Source: an uncultured Faecalibacterium sp. (GTDB lineage: Bacteria > Bacillota > Clostridia > Oscillospirales > Ruminococcaceae). From it: DNA of 64,000 nt. The position numbers were made by a program, and so were the translations under genes. Each line of letters begins with the position of its first letter. Position 1 is the stretch's first letter. Below the pieces are notes generated by a model. It was not told the DNA's origin. It searched no databases and saw nothing but the letters and a program-made list of their open reading frames with translations. The stretch lies in assembly GCA_934518555.1 (NCBI GenBank), contig CAKSXW010000002.1, positions 1-64,000 on the forward strand. The letters run 5' to 3'. Positions 25,484 to 34,584 of the stretch are shown one piece after another.

Positions 25484-26728
25484 ATGGTAACCATCAGAGA
25501 CATCAAGACCATCTGCACCGCCCCGGAAGGCATCAACCTTCTGGTGGTGAAGATCGAGACCAGCGAGCCGGGCTTTTACGGCCTGGGCTGCGGCACCTTT
25601 GCCTACCGGCATCTGGCCGTAAAGCTGGTGGTGGAAGAATATCTGCGGCCCCTGCTCATTGGCCGGGATGTTTCAGACATCAACGACATCTGGCAGCTGA
25701 TGCACCAGAACGGATACTGGCGCAACGGCCCCATTGAAAACAATGCCATCTCCGGCGTGGACATGGCTCTGTGGGATATCAAGGGCAAAATGGCCAATAT
25801 GCCCCTGTACCAGCTGCTGGGCGGCAAGTGCCGGGAGGGTGTGCCGGTGTACCGCCATGTGGATGGCCGGGATCTCTCTGAGATCTGTGAGAACATCGAA
25901 AAATACCGTGAGATCGGCGTCAAGACCATCCGCTGCCAGTGCGGCGGCTACGGCGGCGGCGACTACGGCACCATTCCGGCAGGGGCTCCTACCGGGGCAA
26001 AGCCCGGGGTATACCTGGACGGCAACGCCTACATCCGGGAGACGGTAAAGCTGTTTGACGGCATCCGCAGCCGGATGGGGGAGGAGCTGGGCCTGGTCCA
26101 CGACGTCCACGAGCGCATTGCGCCGGCAGACGCCGTGCGGCTGGCCAAGGAGCTGGAGCCCTACCACCTGACCTTCCTGGAGGATCCCGTATCCCTGGAG
26201 CAGGTGGAGTACATCCGCCAGATCAAAAACGCTTCTTCCATCCCCATTGCAGAGGGCGAGCTGTTCAATAACCCCTACGAGTGGCGTACCCTCATCACCG
26301 AGCGGCTCATCGACTACATCCGGGTGCACATCACCCAGGTGGGCGGCATCACCCCTGCCCGGAAGCTGCAGATCTTTGCGGAGCAGTTCGGCGTGCGGAC
26401 TGCCTGGCACGGCCCCGGGGATATGTCCCCCCTGGCCCATGCAGCCAATGTGCACATCGACCTGGCGGCCCCCAACTTTGGGGTGCAGGAGTGGTCCGGC
26501 ATCGAGCCCCCCAACTTTGTCATCCAGAAGCTGAAGGGCCCCCACGGCGCTCTGCTGGAGGTTTTCCCTGGGCTGCCGGAGTACCGGGACGGCTACGTTT
26601 ACGCCAACGACAAGCCGGGCCTGGGCGTGGACCTGATCGAAAAAGAAGCCGAAAAGTACCCCTGTGAAAATACCGTTACCACCTGGACGCAGACCCGCCG
26701 CATGGACGGTGCGCTGCAGACCCCGTAA
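25484..26728 (+). CDS. manD: Enolase-superfamily dehydratase, D-mannonate dehydratase/RspA type
   Basis: A 414-residue mandelate racemase/muconate lactonizing family protein. Metal ligands fit Asp207 (HDVHER), Glu233 (FLEDP) and Glu259 (AEGEL), with the acid/base His209 and a later WHGPGDMSPL. The PAGAPTGAKPG and PNFGVQEW regions closely resemble ManD/RspA. ManD dehydrates D-mannonate to 2-keto-3-deoxygluconate; low-activity members also use gluconate, so the exact substrate is uncertain. It lies after a GntR regulator and before an SDR gene, which supports hexuronate degradation. Confidence 0.85.
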   Translation: MVTIRDIKTICTAPEGINLLVVKIETSEPGFYGLGCGTFAYRHLAVKLVVEEYLRPLLIGRDVSDINDIWQLMHQNGYWRNGPIENNAISGVDMALWDIKGKMANMPLYQLLGGKCREGVPVYRHVDGRDLSEICENIEKYREIGVKTIRCQCGGYGGGDYGTIPAGAPTGAKPGVYLDGNAYIRETVKLFDGIRSRMGEELGLVHDVHERIAPADAVRLAKELEPYHLTFLEDPVSLEQVEYIRQIKNASSIPIAEGELFNNPYEWRTLITERLIDYIRVHITQVGGITPARKLQIFAEQFGVRTAWHGPGDMSPLAHAANVHIDLAAPNFGVQEWSGIEPPNFVIQKLKGPHGALLEVFPGLPEYRDGYVYANDKPGLGVDLIEKEAEKYPCENTVTTWTQTRRMDGALQTP

Positions 26729-26757
26729 GAGATCAATAATTGCTGGGAGGCATAAAA

Positions 26758-27537
26758 ATGGTTAATACTCTGTTTGATATCACTGGCAAAAAAGCAATCG
26801 TTACCGGCGGCACCCGGGGCCTGGGCAAGGGCATGGCTGAGGGCCTCATGGAGTCCGGTGCAGAAGTAGCCATCATCGGCACCTCTGACAAGGTGTATCA
26901 GGTGGCTGAGGAGTTTAAGGCCAAGGGCTATGTGTGCTACGGTGTCAAGGCGGACCTGTCGGACCGGGACCAGTGCAACGAGGCCTTTAACAAGTGCGTG
27001 GAGCTGCTGGGGGATCTGGATATCCTGGTGCCTGCCCACGGCATCCAGCGCCGTCACCCCTCCAACGAGTTCCCAGACCAGGATTGGGATGATGTGATCA
27101 ACACCAACCTGAACTCCGTGTTCTGGCTGTCCCGTGCAGCTGCCAACATCTTCAAGGCCAAGGGCTATGGCAAGATCATCATGATCGCCTCCATGTGCTC
27201 CTGGTTCGGCGGCAAGACCGTGCCGGCATACGCTGCCTCCAAGGGCGGCGTGATGCAGCTGTGCAAGGCCTTCAGCAACGACCTGCTGCAGTACGGCATC
27301 AACGTCAACGCCATTGCTCCGGGCTACATGGACACCGAGATGAACGTGGCCCTGACGGACCCCACCAACCCTAAGTTCACCCAGCAGCGTTACAACGAGC
27401 TGACCCAGCGCATTCCTGCCCACCGCTGGGGCACCCCTGATGACATGAAGGGCTGCTGCATCTTCCTGGCCTCTCACGCCAGCGACTATCTGGGCGGTGC
27501 CATCATCCCTGTGGATGGCGGCTATCTGGTCATGTGA
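26758..27537 (+). CDS. SDR family oxidoreductase, hexuronate pathway
   Basis: A 259-residue classical short-chain dehydrogenase. The Rossmann motif is TGGTRGLGKG, followed by a PAHGIQRR version of the NNAG motif and catalytic Ser plus YAASK. It resembles KduD-like and mannonate/fructuronate oxidoreductase SDRs. With the dehydratase directly upstream, the likely step is fructuronate to mannonate (or a keto-deoxy sugar interconversion). GGGAGG precedes ATG 26758. Specificity is inferred from context. Confidence 0.82.
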   Translation: MVNTLFDITGKKAIVTGGTRGLGKGMAEGLMESGAEVAIIGTSDKVYQVAEEFKAKGYVCYGVKADLSDRDQCNEAFNKCVELLGDLDILVPAHGIQRRHPSNEFPDQDWDDVINTNLNSVFWLSRAAANIFKAKGYGKIIMIASMCSWFGGKTVPAYAASKGGVMQLCKAFSNDLLQYGINVNAIAPGYMDTEMNVALTDPTNPKFTQQRYNELTQRIPAHRWGTPDDMKGCCIFLASHASDYLGGAIIPVDGGYLVM

Positions 27538-27572
27538 TCCTCCTTCTTCCATAGATGCATCGTTAACCAAGG

Positions 27573-27616
27573 GAGAAAGGGCCTCCTTCGGCGCAAGCCG
27601 GGGGAGGCCCTTTCTC
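27573..27616 (+). terminator. Terminator-like hairpin after the SDR gene
   Basis: GAGAAAGGGCCTCC and GGAGGCCCTTTCTC pair over 14 bp around a TTCGGCGCAAGCCGGG loop that itself folds. The T-tract is mostly inside the stem. Confidence 0.7.
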
Positions 27617-27654
27617 TGTGCTGCCATCTTCCCAAGGGAAAATAGGCAAAACGA

Positions 27655-27683
27655 TTGAGTTCGGTCCGGGATTGTGCTACACT
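27655..27683 (+). promoter_or_regulatory. Promoter of the NSS transporter gene
   Basis: TTGAGT and TACACT with a 17-base spacer and a TGC extension before the -10. Confidence 0.78.
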
Positions 27684-27728
27684 GAAAAGGCTTTCTGTAT
27701 TGAGTAAAAGGATAGGAGAATCGTTATT

Positions 27729-29102
27729 ATGGAAACTCAACATTCCAAGCGCAGTGCGTTTTCCGGCAAGATCGGATTCGTGCTCAGCGCAGCAGGTGCC
27801 TCGGTGGGTCTGGGCAATATCTGGCGCTTCCCGTACCTGGCGGCAAAGTACGGCGGCGGCATCTTTCTGCTGGTCTACATCTTGCTGGCCGTTACCTTTG
27901 GCTATACCATGATCGTGGCAGAGACAGCTCTGGGCCGCATGACCAAAAAGAGCCCGGTGGGTGCCTATGCAGCCTTTGGCAAGGGCAAGGGCCGGGCCAT
28001 TGGCGGCTGGATCAACGCCATCATCCCCATCCTCATCGTGCCCTATTACTCGGTGATCGGCGGCTGGGTCATCCGCTACCTGGCGGACTACATTTCCGGC
28101 CACGGGATGGAGCTGGCCCAGGACGGCTACTTCTCGGCCTTTATCTCCAGCGGTGCCTCTGCCGAGATCTGCTTTATCATCTTTACGGTGTTCACCCTGT
28201 CCATCGTGTTTGCCGGTGTGCGGAACGGCGTGGAACGGGTGTCTAAGGTGATGATGCCCATTCTGGTGGTGCTGTCGGTGCTGATCGCCGGGTACTCTGT
28301 TACCCGTCCCGGCGCACTGGCAGGCGTCAAGTACTTCCTGGTGCCCAACGTGGCCAATTTCTCCTGGATGACCGTGGTCACCGCCATGGGCCAGATGTTC
28401 TACTCTCTGTCCATTGCCATGGGCATTCTGGTGACCTTTGGCTCCTACATGAAAAAGGATGTGTCCATTGAGGAGTCCACCCAGAACGTGGAGATCTTCG
28501 ACACTGCCATTGCCATTATGGCAGGCCTCATGATCATCCCCTCGGTGTTCGCCTTCTCCGGCGGAGACCCCGACACCCTTCAGGCCGGCCCGGCCCTGAT
28601 GTTCATTACCATCCCCAAGGTCTTTGAGAGCATGGGCCTGGGCACCGTGGTGGGCATCCTGTTCTTCACCCTGGTGCTGTTTGCCGCCGTTACCAGCTCC
28701 ATCGCCCTGACGGAAAGTGCCGTTTCCACCTTTGAGGACGAGTTGGGCTGGGACCGCAAAAAGTCCACGGTGCTCATTGGCTTTATCATGCTGGCCCTGG
28801 GCAGCCTTTCCGCCCTGGGCTATGGCCCCCTGGCAGGGGTGACGGTGTTCGGGATGCAGTTTTTGGACTTCTTCGACTTCCTCACCAACTCTGTCATGAT
28901 GCCTGTGGCTGCCATTGCCACCTGCCTGCTGGTGTCCCGTGTGGTGGGCGTGGAAAAGATCGCAGAGGAGGTCACCCTGGAGGGCAAGCCCTTCCGCCGC
29001 CAGAAGATCTTCAACTTTATGATCCGCTGGATCTGCCCTGTGTTTGCGGCCATCATCCTGGTCAGCTCTGTGGCCAACGCCCTGGGCTGGATCTCCATGT
29101 AA
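27729..29102 (+). CDS. Sodium-dependent amino-acid transporter (NSS/SNF family)
   Basis: A 457-residue membrane protein with 11 or 12 helices. The signature GFVLSAAGASVGLGNIWRFP in helix 1 carries the sodium- and substrate-binding backbone, followed by YGGGIFLLVY and ETALGR. Bacterial NSS proteins import amino acids such as tyrosine, tryptophan, leucine or alanine with sodium; the cargo here is unknown. It has its own promoter and terminator. Confidence 0.93.
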   Translation: METQHSKRSAFSGKIGFVLSAAGASVGLGNIWRFPYLAAKYGGGIFLLVYILLAVTFGYTMIVAETALGRMTKKSPVGAYAAFGKGKGRAIGGWINAIIPILIVPYYSVIGGWVIRYLADYISGHGMELAQDGYFSAFISSGASAEICFIIFTVFTLSIVFAGVRNGVERVSKVMMPILVVLSVLIAGYSVTRPGALAGVKYFLVPNVANFSWMTVVTAMGQMFYSLSIAMGILVTFGSYMKKDVSIEESTQNVEIFDTAIAIMAGLMIIPSVFAFSGGDPDTLQAGPALMFITIPKVFESMGLGTVVGILFFTLVLFAAVTSSIALTESAVSTFEDELGWDRKKSTVLIGFIMLALGSLSALGYGPLAGVTVFGMQFLDFFDFLTNSVMMPVAAIATCLLVSRVVGVEKIAEEVTLEGKPFRRQKIFNFMIRWICPVFAAIILVSSVANALGWISM

Positions 29103-29128
29103 AAATAATTGCAGCTATAACAAACAGT

Positions 29129-29168
29129 AAAACCGAGTGTCGGGCCCTGGGCCTGGCCCTCGGTTTTT
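29129..29168 (+). terminator. Terminator of the NSS transporter gene
   Basis: AAAACCGAG and CTCGGTTTT close a stem with an internal GGGCC/GGCCC pairing and end in six T. The rest of the gap up to 29393 holds an AT-rich stretch with TATGATACAGTACAAT (possible -10 elements near 29251-29266) and short GC-rich hairpins; no riboswitch class is recognised. Confidence 0.85.
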
Positions 29169-29393
29169 TGCGTAAGAAAGAGGCCTCTCCCTCAATAATT
29201 TAGGAATTTTCTGTTAAAAGCCACTTTGGGGGAGGTAATTTTCCCGGAAATATGATACAGTACAATTGGAGCAGCCCTGCAGCTGGGGCTGAAACCCGGT
29301 AGCTCCCCATGGACACATCCGCCCCCCGGGGGCTGTTGGCAAATCTGACCCGAAAATCAATTACATTGAGATAAAACGAAGGAGAATATTACT

Positions 29394-30686
29394 ATGGGTT
29401 TGATCAAAGCAGGAGTGAACGCACTGGGCAGCACCCTGGCAGACCAGTGGAAGGAGTTTTTCTACTGTGATGCCCTGGACCAGGATGTGCTGATGGTCAA
29501 GGGCCAAAAGCGCACCTCTCGCCGCAGTGCCAACCACGGCCAGGATAATATCATCTCCAACGGCAGCGGCATTGCTGTGGCCGACGGTCAGTGTATGCTC
29601 ATCGTGGAGCAGGGCAAGGTGGTGGAGGTATGCGCCGAGCCCGGCCAGTTCACCTATGACGCGTCCATCGAGCCCAGCGTGTTTACCGGCAATTTTGGCG
29701 ACAGCCTGGCCGAGACCTTCCAGACTGTGGCCAAGCGGTTTACTTACGGCGGCGACACCGGCAAGGACCAGCGGGTGTACTACATCAACACCAAGGAGCT
29801 GGGGCAGATCCTGTACGGCACCGCCACCCCCATCCCTTTCCGGGTGGTGGTCAGCCAGGAACGGGGCTATGCCCTGTCGGTGAACCTGCGGTGCAATGGC
29901 AGCTTTACCTACCGCATCTGTGACCCCCTGCTGTTCTACACCAACGTGTGCAGCAACGTTTCCAACCAGTACGATGCCTCGGAGCTGGCACCCCGGCTGA
30001 AAAGTGAGCTGATGAACGCCTTGCAGCCGGCTCTGGCCACCCTGTCTGCCAACGGGGTGCAGTATTACCAGATCCCTGCCCACACCCTGGAGCTCTCGGA
30101 GGCCCTCAATCAGCAGCTTTCCGGCATCTGGCGCAAAAAACGGGGCATCGAGGTGTTCTCCTTCAACATCAACTCCCTGTCCATCCCGGAGGAGCAGCAG
30201 AAAAAGATCACCGAGTGGGAAGAAAACGCCATGACCACTGACCCCACCACCGCAGCAGCTCGCCTGGTGGGGGGCCAGATCGATGCCATGAAGGCCGCTG
30301 CCGGCAACACCGCCGGGGCTATGTCCGGTTTTATGGGCATGGGCATGGCTGCCGGGGGCATGGGTGTCATGAACGCCCAGAACCTTTACGCCATGGGCCA
30401 GCAGCCTGCCGCCCCCCAGCAGACCCCTGCGGCCAACAGCTGGCAGTGCAGCTGCGGTGCCACCGCCACGGGCAAGTTCTGCCCGGAGTGCGGTTCCCCT
30501 CGCCCGGCAGACAGCTGGACCTGCCGCTGCGGTGCTGTGAACAAGGGCAAGTTCTGCTCGGAGTGCGGCCAGCCCCGGCCTGCCGCCCCCAAGCCCCGGT
30601 GCAGCAAGTGCGGCTGGGAGCCGGAGGACCCGGCACATCCGCCCAAGTTCTGCCCCGAGTGCGGTACCCCCTTTAACGGACAGTGA
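29394..30686 (+). CDS. SPFH-domain protein with C-terminal zinc ribbons (YdjI-like)
   Basis: A 430-residue protein. The first ~290 residues match the SPFH/virion-core family seen in Bacillus YdjI (DQWKEFFYCDALDQDVLMVKG start, long helical SPFH part). A Gly/Ala/Met-rich hinge follows, then three zinc ribbons with CxC/CPECG-type pairs (CSCG...CPECG, CRCG...CSECG, CSKCGW...CPECG). YdjI-type proteins sit on membranes and belong to envelope-stress loci. It heads a four-gene row with a zinc-ribbon membrane protein, a TPM protein and a lipoprotein. Confidence 0.87.
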   Translation: MGLIKAGVNALGSTLADQWKEFFYCDALDQDVLMVKGQKRTSRRSANHGQDNIISNGSGIAVADGQCMLIVEQGKVVEVCAEPGQFTYDASIEPSVFTGNFGDSLAETFQTVAKRFTYGGDTGKDQRVYYINTKELGQILYGTATPIPFRVVVSQERGYALSVNLRCNGSFTYRICDPLLFYTNVCSNVSNQYDASELAPRLKSELMNALQPALATLSANGVQYYQIPAHTLELSEALNQQLSGIWRKKRGIEVFSFNINSLSIPEEQQKKITEWEENAMTTDPTTAAARLVGGQIDAMKAAAGNTAGAMSGFMGMGMAAGGMGVMNAQNLYAMGQQPAAPQQTPAANSWQCSCGATATGKFCPECGSPRPADSWTCRCGAVNKGKFCSECGQPRPAAPKPRCSKCGWEPEDPAHPPKFCPECGTPFNGQ

Positions 30687-30774
30687 CCTTGCCGACGGTC
30701 CGCTGCAAACAGCAGAACATAACGCCGGGGCTCGGAAAACCGCCGGGCCCCCTTTTACTATAGGAGGAGACTCT

Positions 30775-31866
30775 ATGGCAGGAATGCTGGAATACAAGTG
30801 CCCCTGCTGCGATGGTGCCATCCGGTTCGACAGCGCCACCCAGAAGTTGAAGTGCCCCTACTGCGACACCGAGTTTGAGGTGGACGCCCTGAAGGGCTAT
30901 GACCAGGAACTGAAGGAAGAAAAGCCCAGCCAGATGGATTGGGCAGCCCCGGAGGGAGGCTGGGCCCAGGGGGAGACCGCCGGGCTCCACACCTACGCCT
31001 GCCGCAGCTGCGGCGGCGAGATCGTAGGGGACGACACCATGGCCGCCTCGGCCTGCCCTTTTTGCGGCAGCCCCATCGTCCTGACCGGGCAGTTTGCCGG
31101 GGCTCTGCGGCCGGACCTGATTATCCCTTTCAAGCTGGACAAAAAGCAGGCCAAGGCAAAGCTCCAGGAGCACCTGAAGGGCAAGACCCTGCTGCCCCAA
31201 GTGTTCCGCAGCCAGAACCACATCGACGAGGTGAAGGGAGTGTATGTGCCCTTCTGGCTTTTTGACAGTGACGCTGACGCCCAGCTGCGGTATGCCGCCA
31301 CCCGGAGCCGCTGCTGGTCCGACAGCCAGTACGATTACACCGAGACCAGCCACTACGCCGTGCTGCGAGGGGGCACCCTGGGCTTTGCGGCAGTGCCGGT
31401 GGACGGCTCGACCAAGATCCAGAACGACCTGATGGAATCCATCGAGCCCTTTGATATGAGGGAGGCTGTGCCCTTTAAAACCGCCTACCTGGCAGGCTAC
31501 CTGGCAGACAAGTACGATGTGGACGCCCAGCAGAGCATTCAGCGTGCCAACGACCGCATCCGCCGCTCCACCGAGGACACCTTCCGGCAGACCGTCGTGG
31601 GCTACGACACCGTAAGGGTGGAGCACAGCAGCATCCAGCTCCAGGGGGCCAAGGCCCGTTATGCACTGCTGCCGGTGTGGCTGCTGAGCACCAGCTGGCA
31701 TGGCAAAAACTACCTCTTTGCTATGAACGGCCAGACGGGCAAGTTTGTGGGCAACCTGCCGGTGGACAAAGCTGCCGCCAGAAAATGGACCTTGGGCCTT
31801 ACTGCCGCCATCGGTGCTGCCACCTACGGCATCCTGTGGCTGCTGTGGCTGGGCCGGGTGCTGTAA
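30775..31866 (+). CDS. TFIIB-type zinc-ribbon membrane protein
   Basis: A 363-residue protein with two zinc ribbons near the N-terminus (KCPCCDGAIRF...KCPYCDTEFEV and ACRSCGGEI...ACPFCGSPIV), a large beta-rich middle (VPFWLFDSDADAQLRYAATR) and a single C-terminal membrane helix (LGLTAAIGAATYGILWLLWL). This arrangement is common next to YdjI/SPFH and TPM genes in Firmicutes, but no biochemical role is known. AGGAGG precedes the ATG and the next gene starts 16 bp after its stop. Confidence 0.82.
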   Translation: MAGMLEYKCPCCDGAIRFDSATQKLKCPYCDTEFEVDALKGYDQELKEEKPSQMDWAAPEGGWAQGETAGLHTYACRSCGGEIVGDDTMAASACPFCGSPIVLTGQFAGALRPDLIIPFKLDKKQAKAKLQEHLKGKTLLPQVFRSQNHIDEVKGVYVPFWLFDSDADAQLRYAATRSRCWSDSQYDYTETSHYAVLRGGTLGFAAVPVDGSTKIQNDLMESIEPFDMREAVPFKTAYLAGYLADKYDVDAQQSIQRANDRIRRSTEDTFRQTVVGYDTVRVEHSSIQLQGAKARYALLPVWLLSTSWHGKNYLFAMNGQTGKFVGNLPVDKAAARKWTLGLTAAIGAATYGILWLLWLGRVL

Positions 31867-31881
31867 AAGGAGGAACGAGAG

Positions 31882-32730
31882 ATGAAAAAAACTGCAATTC
31901 GCCTGCGCTCCTTCTGTGCCGCCCTGGCAGCGCTGTTTTTGCTGACGGTGCTGGCGGTTCCGGCCTTTGCGGCAGAGGGAGATTTTGTTGGCCTCTACAG
32001 CCGGGTGCAGGATGGGGCCGGGGTGCTGACCCAGGCCCAGGCTGAGGCCCTGGAACAGACCCTGGAGGAGGTAAGCGTCCGCCAGAGCTTTGACGTGACC
32101 GTTGCCGCCATCCAGTCACTGGAAAGCGAAAACTACACCAGCATGGAGGCCTATGCGGATGACCTCTACGACGTCTGCCAGTATGGCTATGGCCCAAACC
32201 GGGACGGTGTGCTGCTGCTGGTAAGTGTAGGGGACCGCCAGTGGCAGATCTCCACCTGCGGCTACGGCATCACCGCCTTTACGGATGCTGGTATCCAGTA
32301 CCTGGGCCAGCAGCTGACCCCGGCCCTGGCAGAGGGAGACTACAACGCCGCCTTCCAGGTCTTTGCCCAATGGGCCGACACCTATGTGACCGCCGCCCGG
32401 CAGGGGCACCCCTATGATGTGGACACTCTGCCCCGGGAGCCCTTTTCCCCGGTGTTTCTGCTGGTGGCCCTGGCCATCGGCTTTGTGGCGGCCCTTATCG
32501 TGGTGGGGGTCATGAAGTCCCGGCTGCGGACCGTGGGTTTTCAGCGTGACGCCGCCAACTATGTGCGGCAGGGCAGCCTCCGGGTGACCGACCGCCGGGA
32601 GCTGTTCTTGTACCGGGAAGTCCACCGCACCCAGCGGCCCCAGAGCAACGATTCCGGCAGCTCCGGCGGCAGTTCCACCCATGTCTCCTCCAGCGGCACC
32701 ACCCACGGCGGCGGAGGCGGCTCATTCTGA
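31882..32730 (+). CDS. TPM domain-containing membrane protein (YgcG-like)
   Basis: A 282-residue protein. A signal peptide (KKTAIRLRSF... ending VPAFAAEG) is followed by a TPM domain (about 30-165: GAGVLTQAQAEALEQTLEE, GYGPNRDGVLLLV). One membrane helix (FLLVALAIGFVAALIVVGVM) follows, then a cytoplasmic Ser-rich tail ending GGGGGSF. TPM proteins are linked to photosystem or membrane-protein repair in plants and are of unclear role in bacteria. A second TPM gene lies at 38131. Confidence 0.85.
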   Translation: MKKTAIRLRSFCAALAALFLLTVLAVPAFAAEGDFVGLYSRVQDGAGVLTQAQAEALEQTLEEVSVRQSFDVTVAAIQSLESENYTSMEAYADDLYDVCQYGYGPNRDGVLLLVSVGDRQWQISTCGYGITAFTDAGIQYLGQQLTPALAEGDYNAAFQVFAQWADTYVTAARQGHPYDVDTLPREPFSPVFLLVALAIGFVAALIVVGVMKSRLRTVGFQRDAANYVRQGSLRVTDRRELFLYREVHRTQRPQSNDSGSSGGSSTHVSSSGTTHGGGGGSF

Positions 32731-32749
32731 GAAAGAAAGGAGCATCCAG

Positions 32750-33373
32750 ATGAAACTTTTTGATAAGACCAAATGGGCGGCGGCTCTGCTGGCCCTGGCT
32801 GTGGGCCTGGCAGGCTGCGGCCCGGTGGAGGGGAACAACCCGTCCAGCAAGCCCCAGGAGGGCAGCAGCACCGCCTCTCAGGCCCCCACAGCAGAGGAGC
32901 CGGAACAGCTGGTGCAGGTGGAAGGAGTAGGGGACTACTCCATCTACCCCGAGACCCCGGACGATGGCCTCCTGGAGCCCCTGGACCTGGAGGGCAACTG
33001 GCTGGAGATCTACCGGGATACCGACGAGGGGGTCTATGACACCGACCCGGAGGACGCCGATACCCTTTGCTTTATGCCCATGGAGGGGGGCACCGAGGGC
33101 AGCCAGATCCCCCTTACCGTTACCATGCTGACCCCCTTCCCCCAGCTGAACGTGGTGGACGCAGAGCTGTTCTATAACCAGGGCACCCCGGAGGTGGCCT
33201 TCCGGTCCAACCAGGACTGGTATGCCGTGTTTACCGCCCCTGACGGCTCCCGGTACGCCTTGACCCTGGAAGATCCGGATACCGTGGCCTTAAAGATCTA
33301 TCTGGAAGGGGACATGAGCTACCTGAGCCTGGTAAACACCGTGTATTTTGCACGGCAGCAGGCCATGGGCTGA
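32750..33373 (+). CDS. Hypothetical lipoprotein
   Basis: A 207-residue lipoprotein: a short signal (KWAAALLALAVGLAGC) puts the lipidated cysteine at about residue 23, followed by a Ser/Pro/Glu linker and a mostly beta, acidic domain (LEGNWLEIYRDTDEGVYD). I recognise no family. AAAGGAG precedes ATG 32750. It follows the TPM gene by 19 bp and closes the SPFH/zinc-ribbon row, so a role in the same envelope function is likely but unproven. Confidence 0.75.
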   Translation: MKLFDKTKWAAALLALAVGLAGCGPVEGNNPSSKPQEGSSTASQAPTAEEPEQLVQVEGVGDYSIYPETPDDGLLEPLDLEGNWLEIYRDTDEGVYDTDPEDADTLCFMPMEGGTEGSQIPLTVTMLTPFPQLNVVDAELFYNQGTPEVAFRSNQDWYAVFTAPDGSRYALTLEDPDTVALKIYLEGDMSYLSLVNTVYFARQQAMG

Positions 33374-33412
33374 CCCCCGGCCCGGGGCAGCACCGGAACA
33401 CTTTTTTGGAAT

Positions 33413-33429
33413 TTGCAATCTTTTTGCAT
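33413..33429. promoter_or_regulatory. Mirrored operator-like site, upstream copy
   Basis: TTGCAA-N5-TTGCATTTT, 8 bp upstream of the -35 element. The reverse complement of the site at 33481-33497 has the same TTGCAA-N5-TTGCATTTT pattern, so the two copies face each other around the promoter. Confidence 0.5.
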
Positions 33430-33436
33430 TTTGGTC

Positions 33437-33465
33437 TTGCATTCTCGTGGAAAAACAGGTATAAT
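33437..33465 (+). promoter_or_regulatory. Promoter of the metal-exporter-like permease gene
   Basis: TTGCAT and TATAAT with a 17-base spacer. Confidence 0.85.
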
Positions 33466-33480
33466 CATCCCTGCACGAAA

Positions 33481-33497
33481 ATGCAATCAACTTGCAA
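33481..33497. promoter_or_regulatory. Mirrored operator-like site, downstream copy
   Basis: ATGCAATCAACTTGCAA, preceded by AAA, is the inverted copy of the site at 33413. It lies about 10 bp past the predicted transcription start. Confidence 0.5.
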
Positions 33498-33540
33498 TTT
33501 GTAAAAAGAAAGCAATTCACAGTAGTTTTTGGAGTGTTCT

Positions 33541-34428
33541 ATGGAGCTGTTTTTGGATGTTTTAGGGGAGAGTGTGGTGGATTCCGCCAAGATGCTGCCC
33601 TTTTTGTTTCTGGCCTACCTGCTCATCGAGTATATCGAGACCCGTCACGGGGACCGGATTGAACGGCTGCTGGCAGGGGGCGGCCGCTGGGGTGCTGTGC
33701 CTGGGGCCCTGCTGGGCTGTGTGCCCCAGTGCGGCTTTTCGGCCATTGCCGCCAACTTTTATTCCTCCCGGGTCATTACCCTAGGCACCCTGATGGCGGT
33801 GCTGCTGGCTACCAGCGACGAGGCCATCCCTCTGCTGGTGTCCCTGCCGTCTTATTGGGATAAGCTGGCGGTGCTGCTGGTCATCAAGGTGCTGTATGCC
33901 ATTGCCGTGGGCTTTGTGCTGGACTTTGCCCTCCGGGGCCTGCTGCCCAAAAGCCTCCGGGGCGGTTACACCGGCCGGGCCGACGAGGTGGACTGCCACG
34001 AGGAGCACAGCGATGCGGCAGGCCAGCCGGCCCCCATCTGGAAGGCGGCCCTGCGCCACACCCTGGAGATCTTTGTGTTTATCTTTGCCTTCAGCCTGGT
34101 GTTTGGCCTGGTGGTGGAAAGCATCGGCCAGGACGTGTTTGCCCAGCTGCTGGGCCGCATGGGCTTTTTCCAGCCGGTGGTGGCAGCACTGGTGGGGCTC
34201 ATCCCCAACTGTGCCGCCAGCGTGCTGCTGACCCAGCTCTATGTGGAAGGAGCATTGCGGTTCTCCAGCCTGGTGGCAGGCCTGTGCACCGGTGCCGGTG
34301 TGGGCCTGGCTGTGCTGTGGCGCACCAACCCTTCCTGGAAGCAGAACCTGTTCATCACCGGCCTGACCTGGGCCTCCGGTGCCTTTGTAGGAGTGGCTAT
34401 GCAGGTAGTGGTGGCAGTGTTCCTGTAA
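33541..34428 (+). CDS. Putative heavy-metal/manganese exporter-like permease (ArsP_2 type)
   Basis: A 295-residue membrane protein with about nine or ten helices. GALLGCVPQCGFSAIAANFY (conserved CxxxC pair), LATSDEAIPLLV and LIPNCAASVLLTQLY form two inverted repeats typical of the 10TM putative metal-exporter family. A short His/Glu-rich loop (DCHEEHSDA) in the middle could bind metal. The cargo is not established. GGAG lies 6 bases before ATG 33541. It has its own promoter framed by mirrored operator-like sites. Confidence 0.8.
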   Translation: MELFLDVLGESVVDSAKMLPFLFLAYLLIEYIETRHGDRIERLLAGGGRWGAVPGALLGCVPQCGFSAIAANFYSSRVITLGTLMAVLLATSDEAIPLLVSLPSYWDKLAVLLVIKVLYAIAVGFVLDFALRGLLPKSLRGGYTGRADEVDCHEEHSDAAGQPAPIWKAALRHTLEIFVFIFAFSLVFGLVVESIGQDVFAQLLGRMGFFQPVVAALVGLIPNCAASVLLTQLYVEGALRFSSLVAGLCTGAGVGLAVLWRTNPSWKQNLFITGLTWASGAFVGVAMQVVVAVFL

Positions 34429-34454
34429 AGCCTTGATCTTTGCATCCCGTGACC

Positions 34455-34484
34455 AAAGCTCCCCCGGTATGGGGGAGCTTTTTT
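34455..34484 (+). terminator. Terminator of the metal-exporter-like gene
   Basis: AAAGCTCCCCC-GGTAT-GGGGGAGCTTTTTT, a compact strong hairpin. Confidence 0.93.
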
Positions 34485-34584
34485 GCGTCCGGGCCCCGGT
34501 GGGGTTTTCTTTTGCAAAATCTTCCCACCGGCCTTTGAAGTGTGGTATACTGGAGGAAAACCAGTTTCCAAAAGGGAGAGGACC

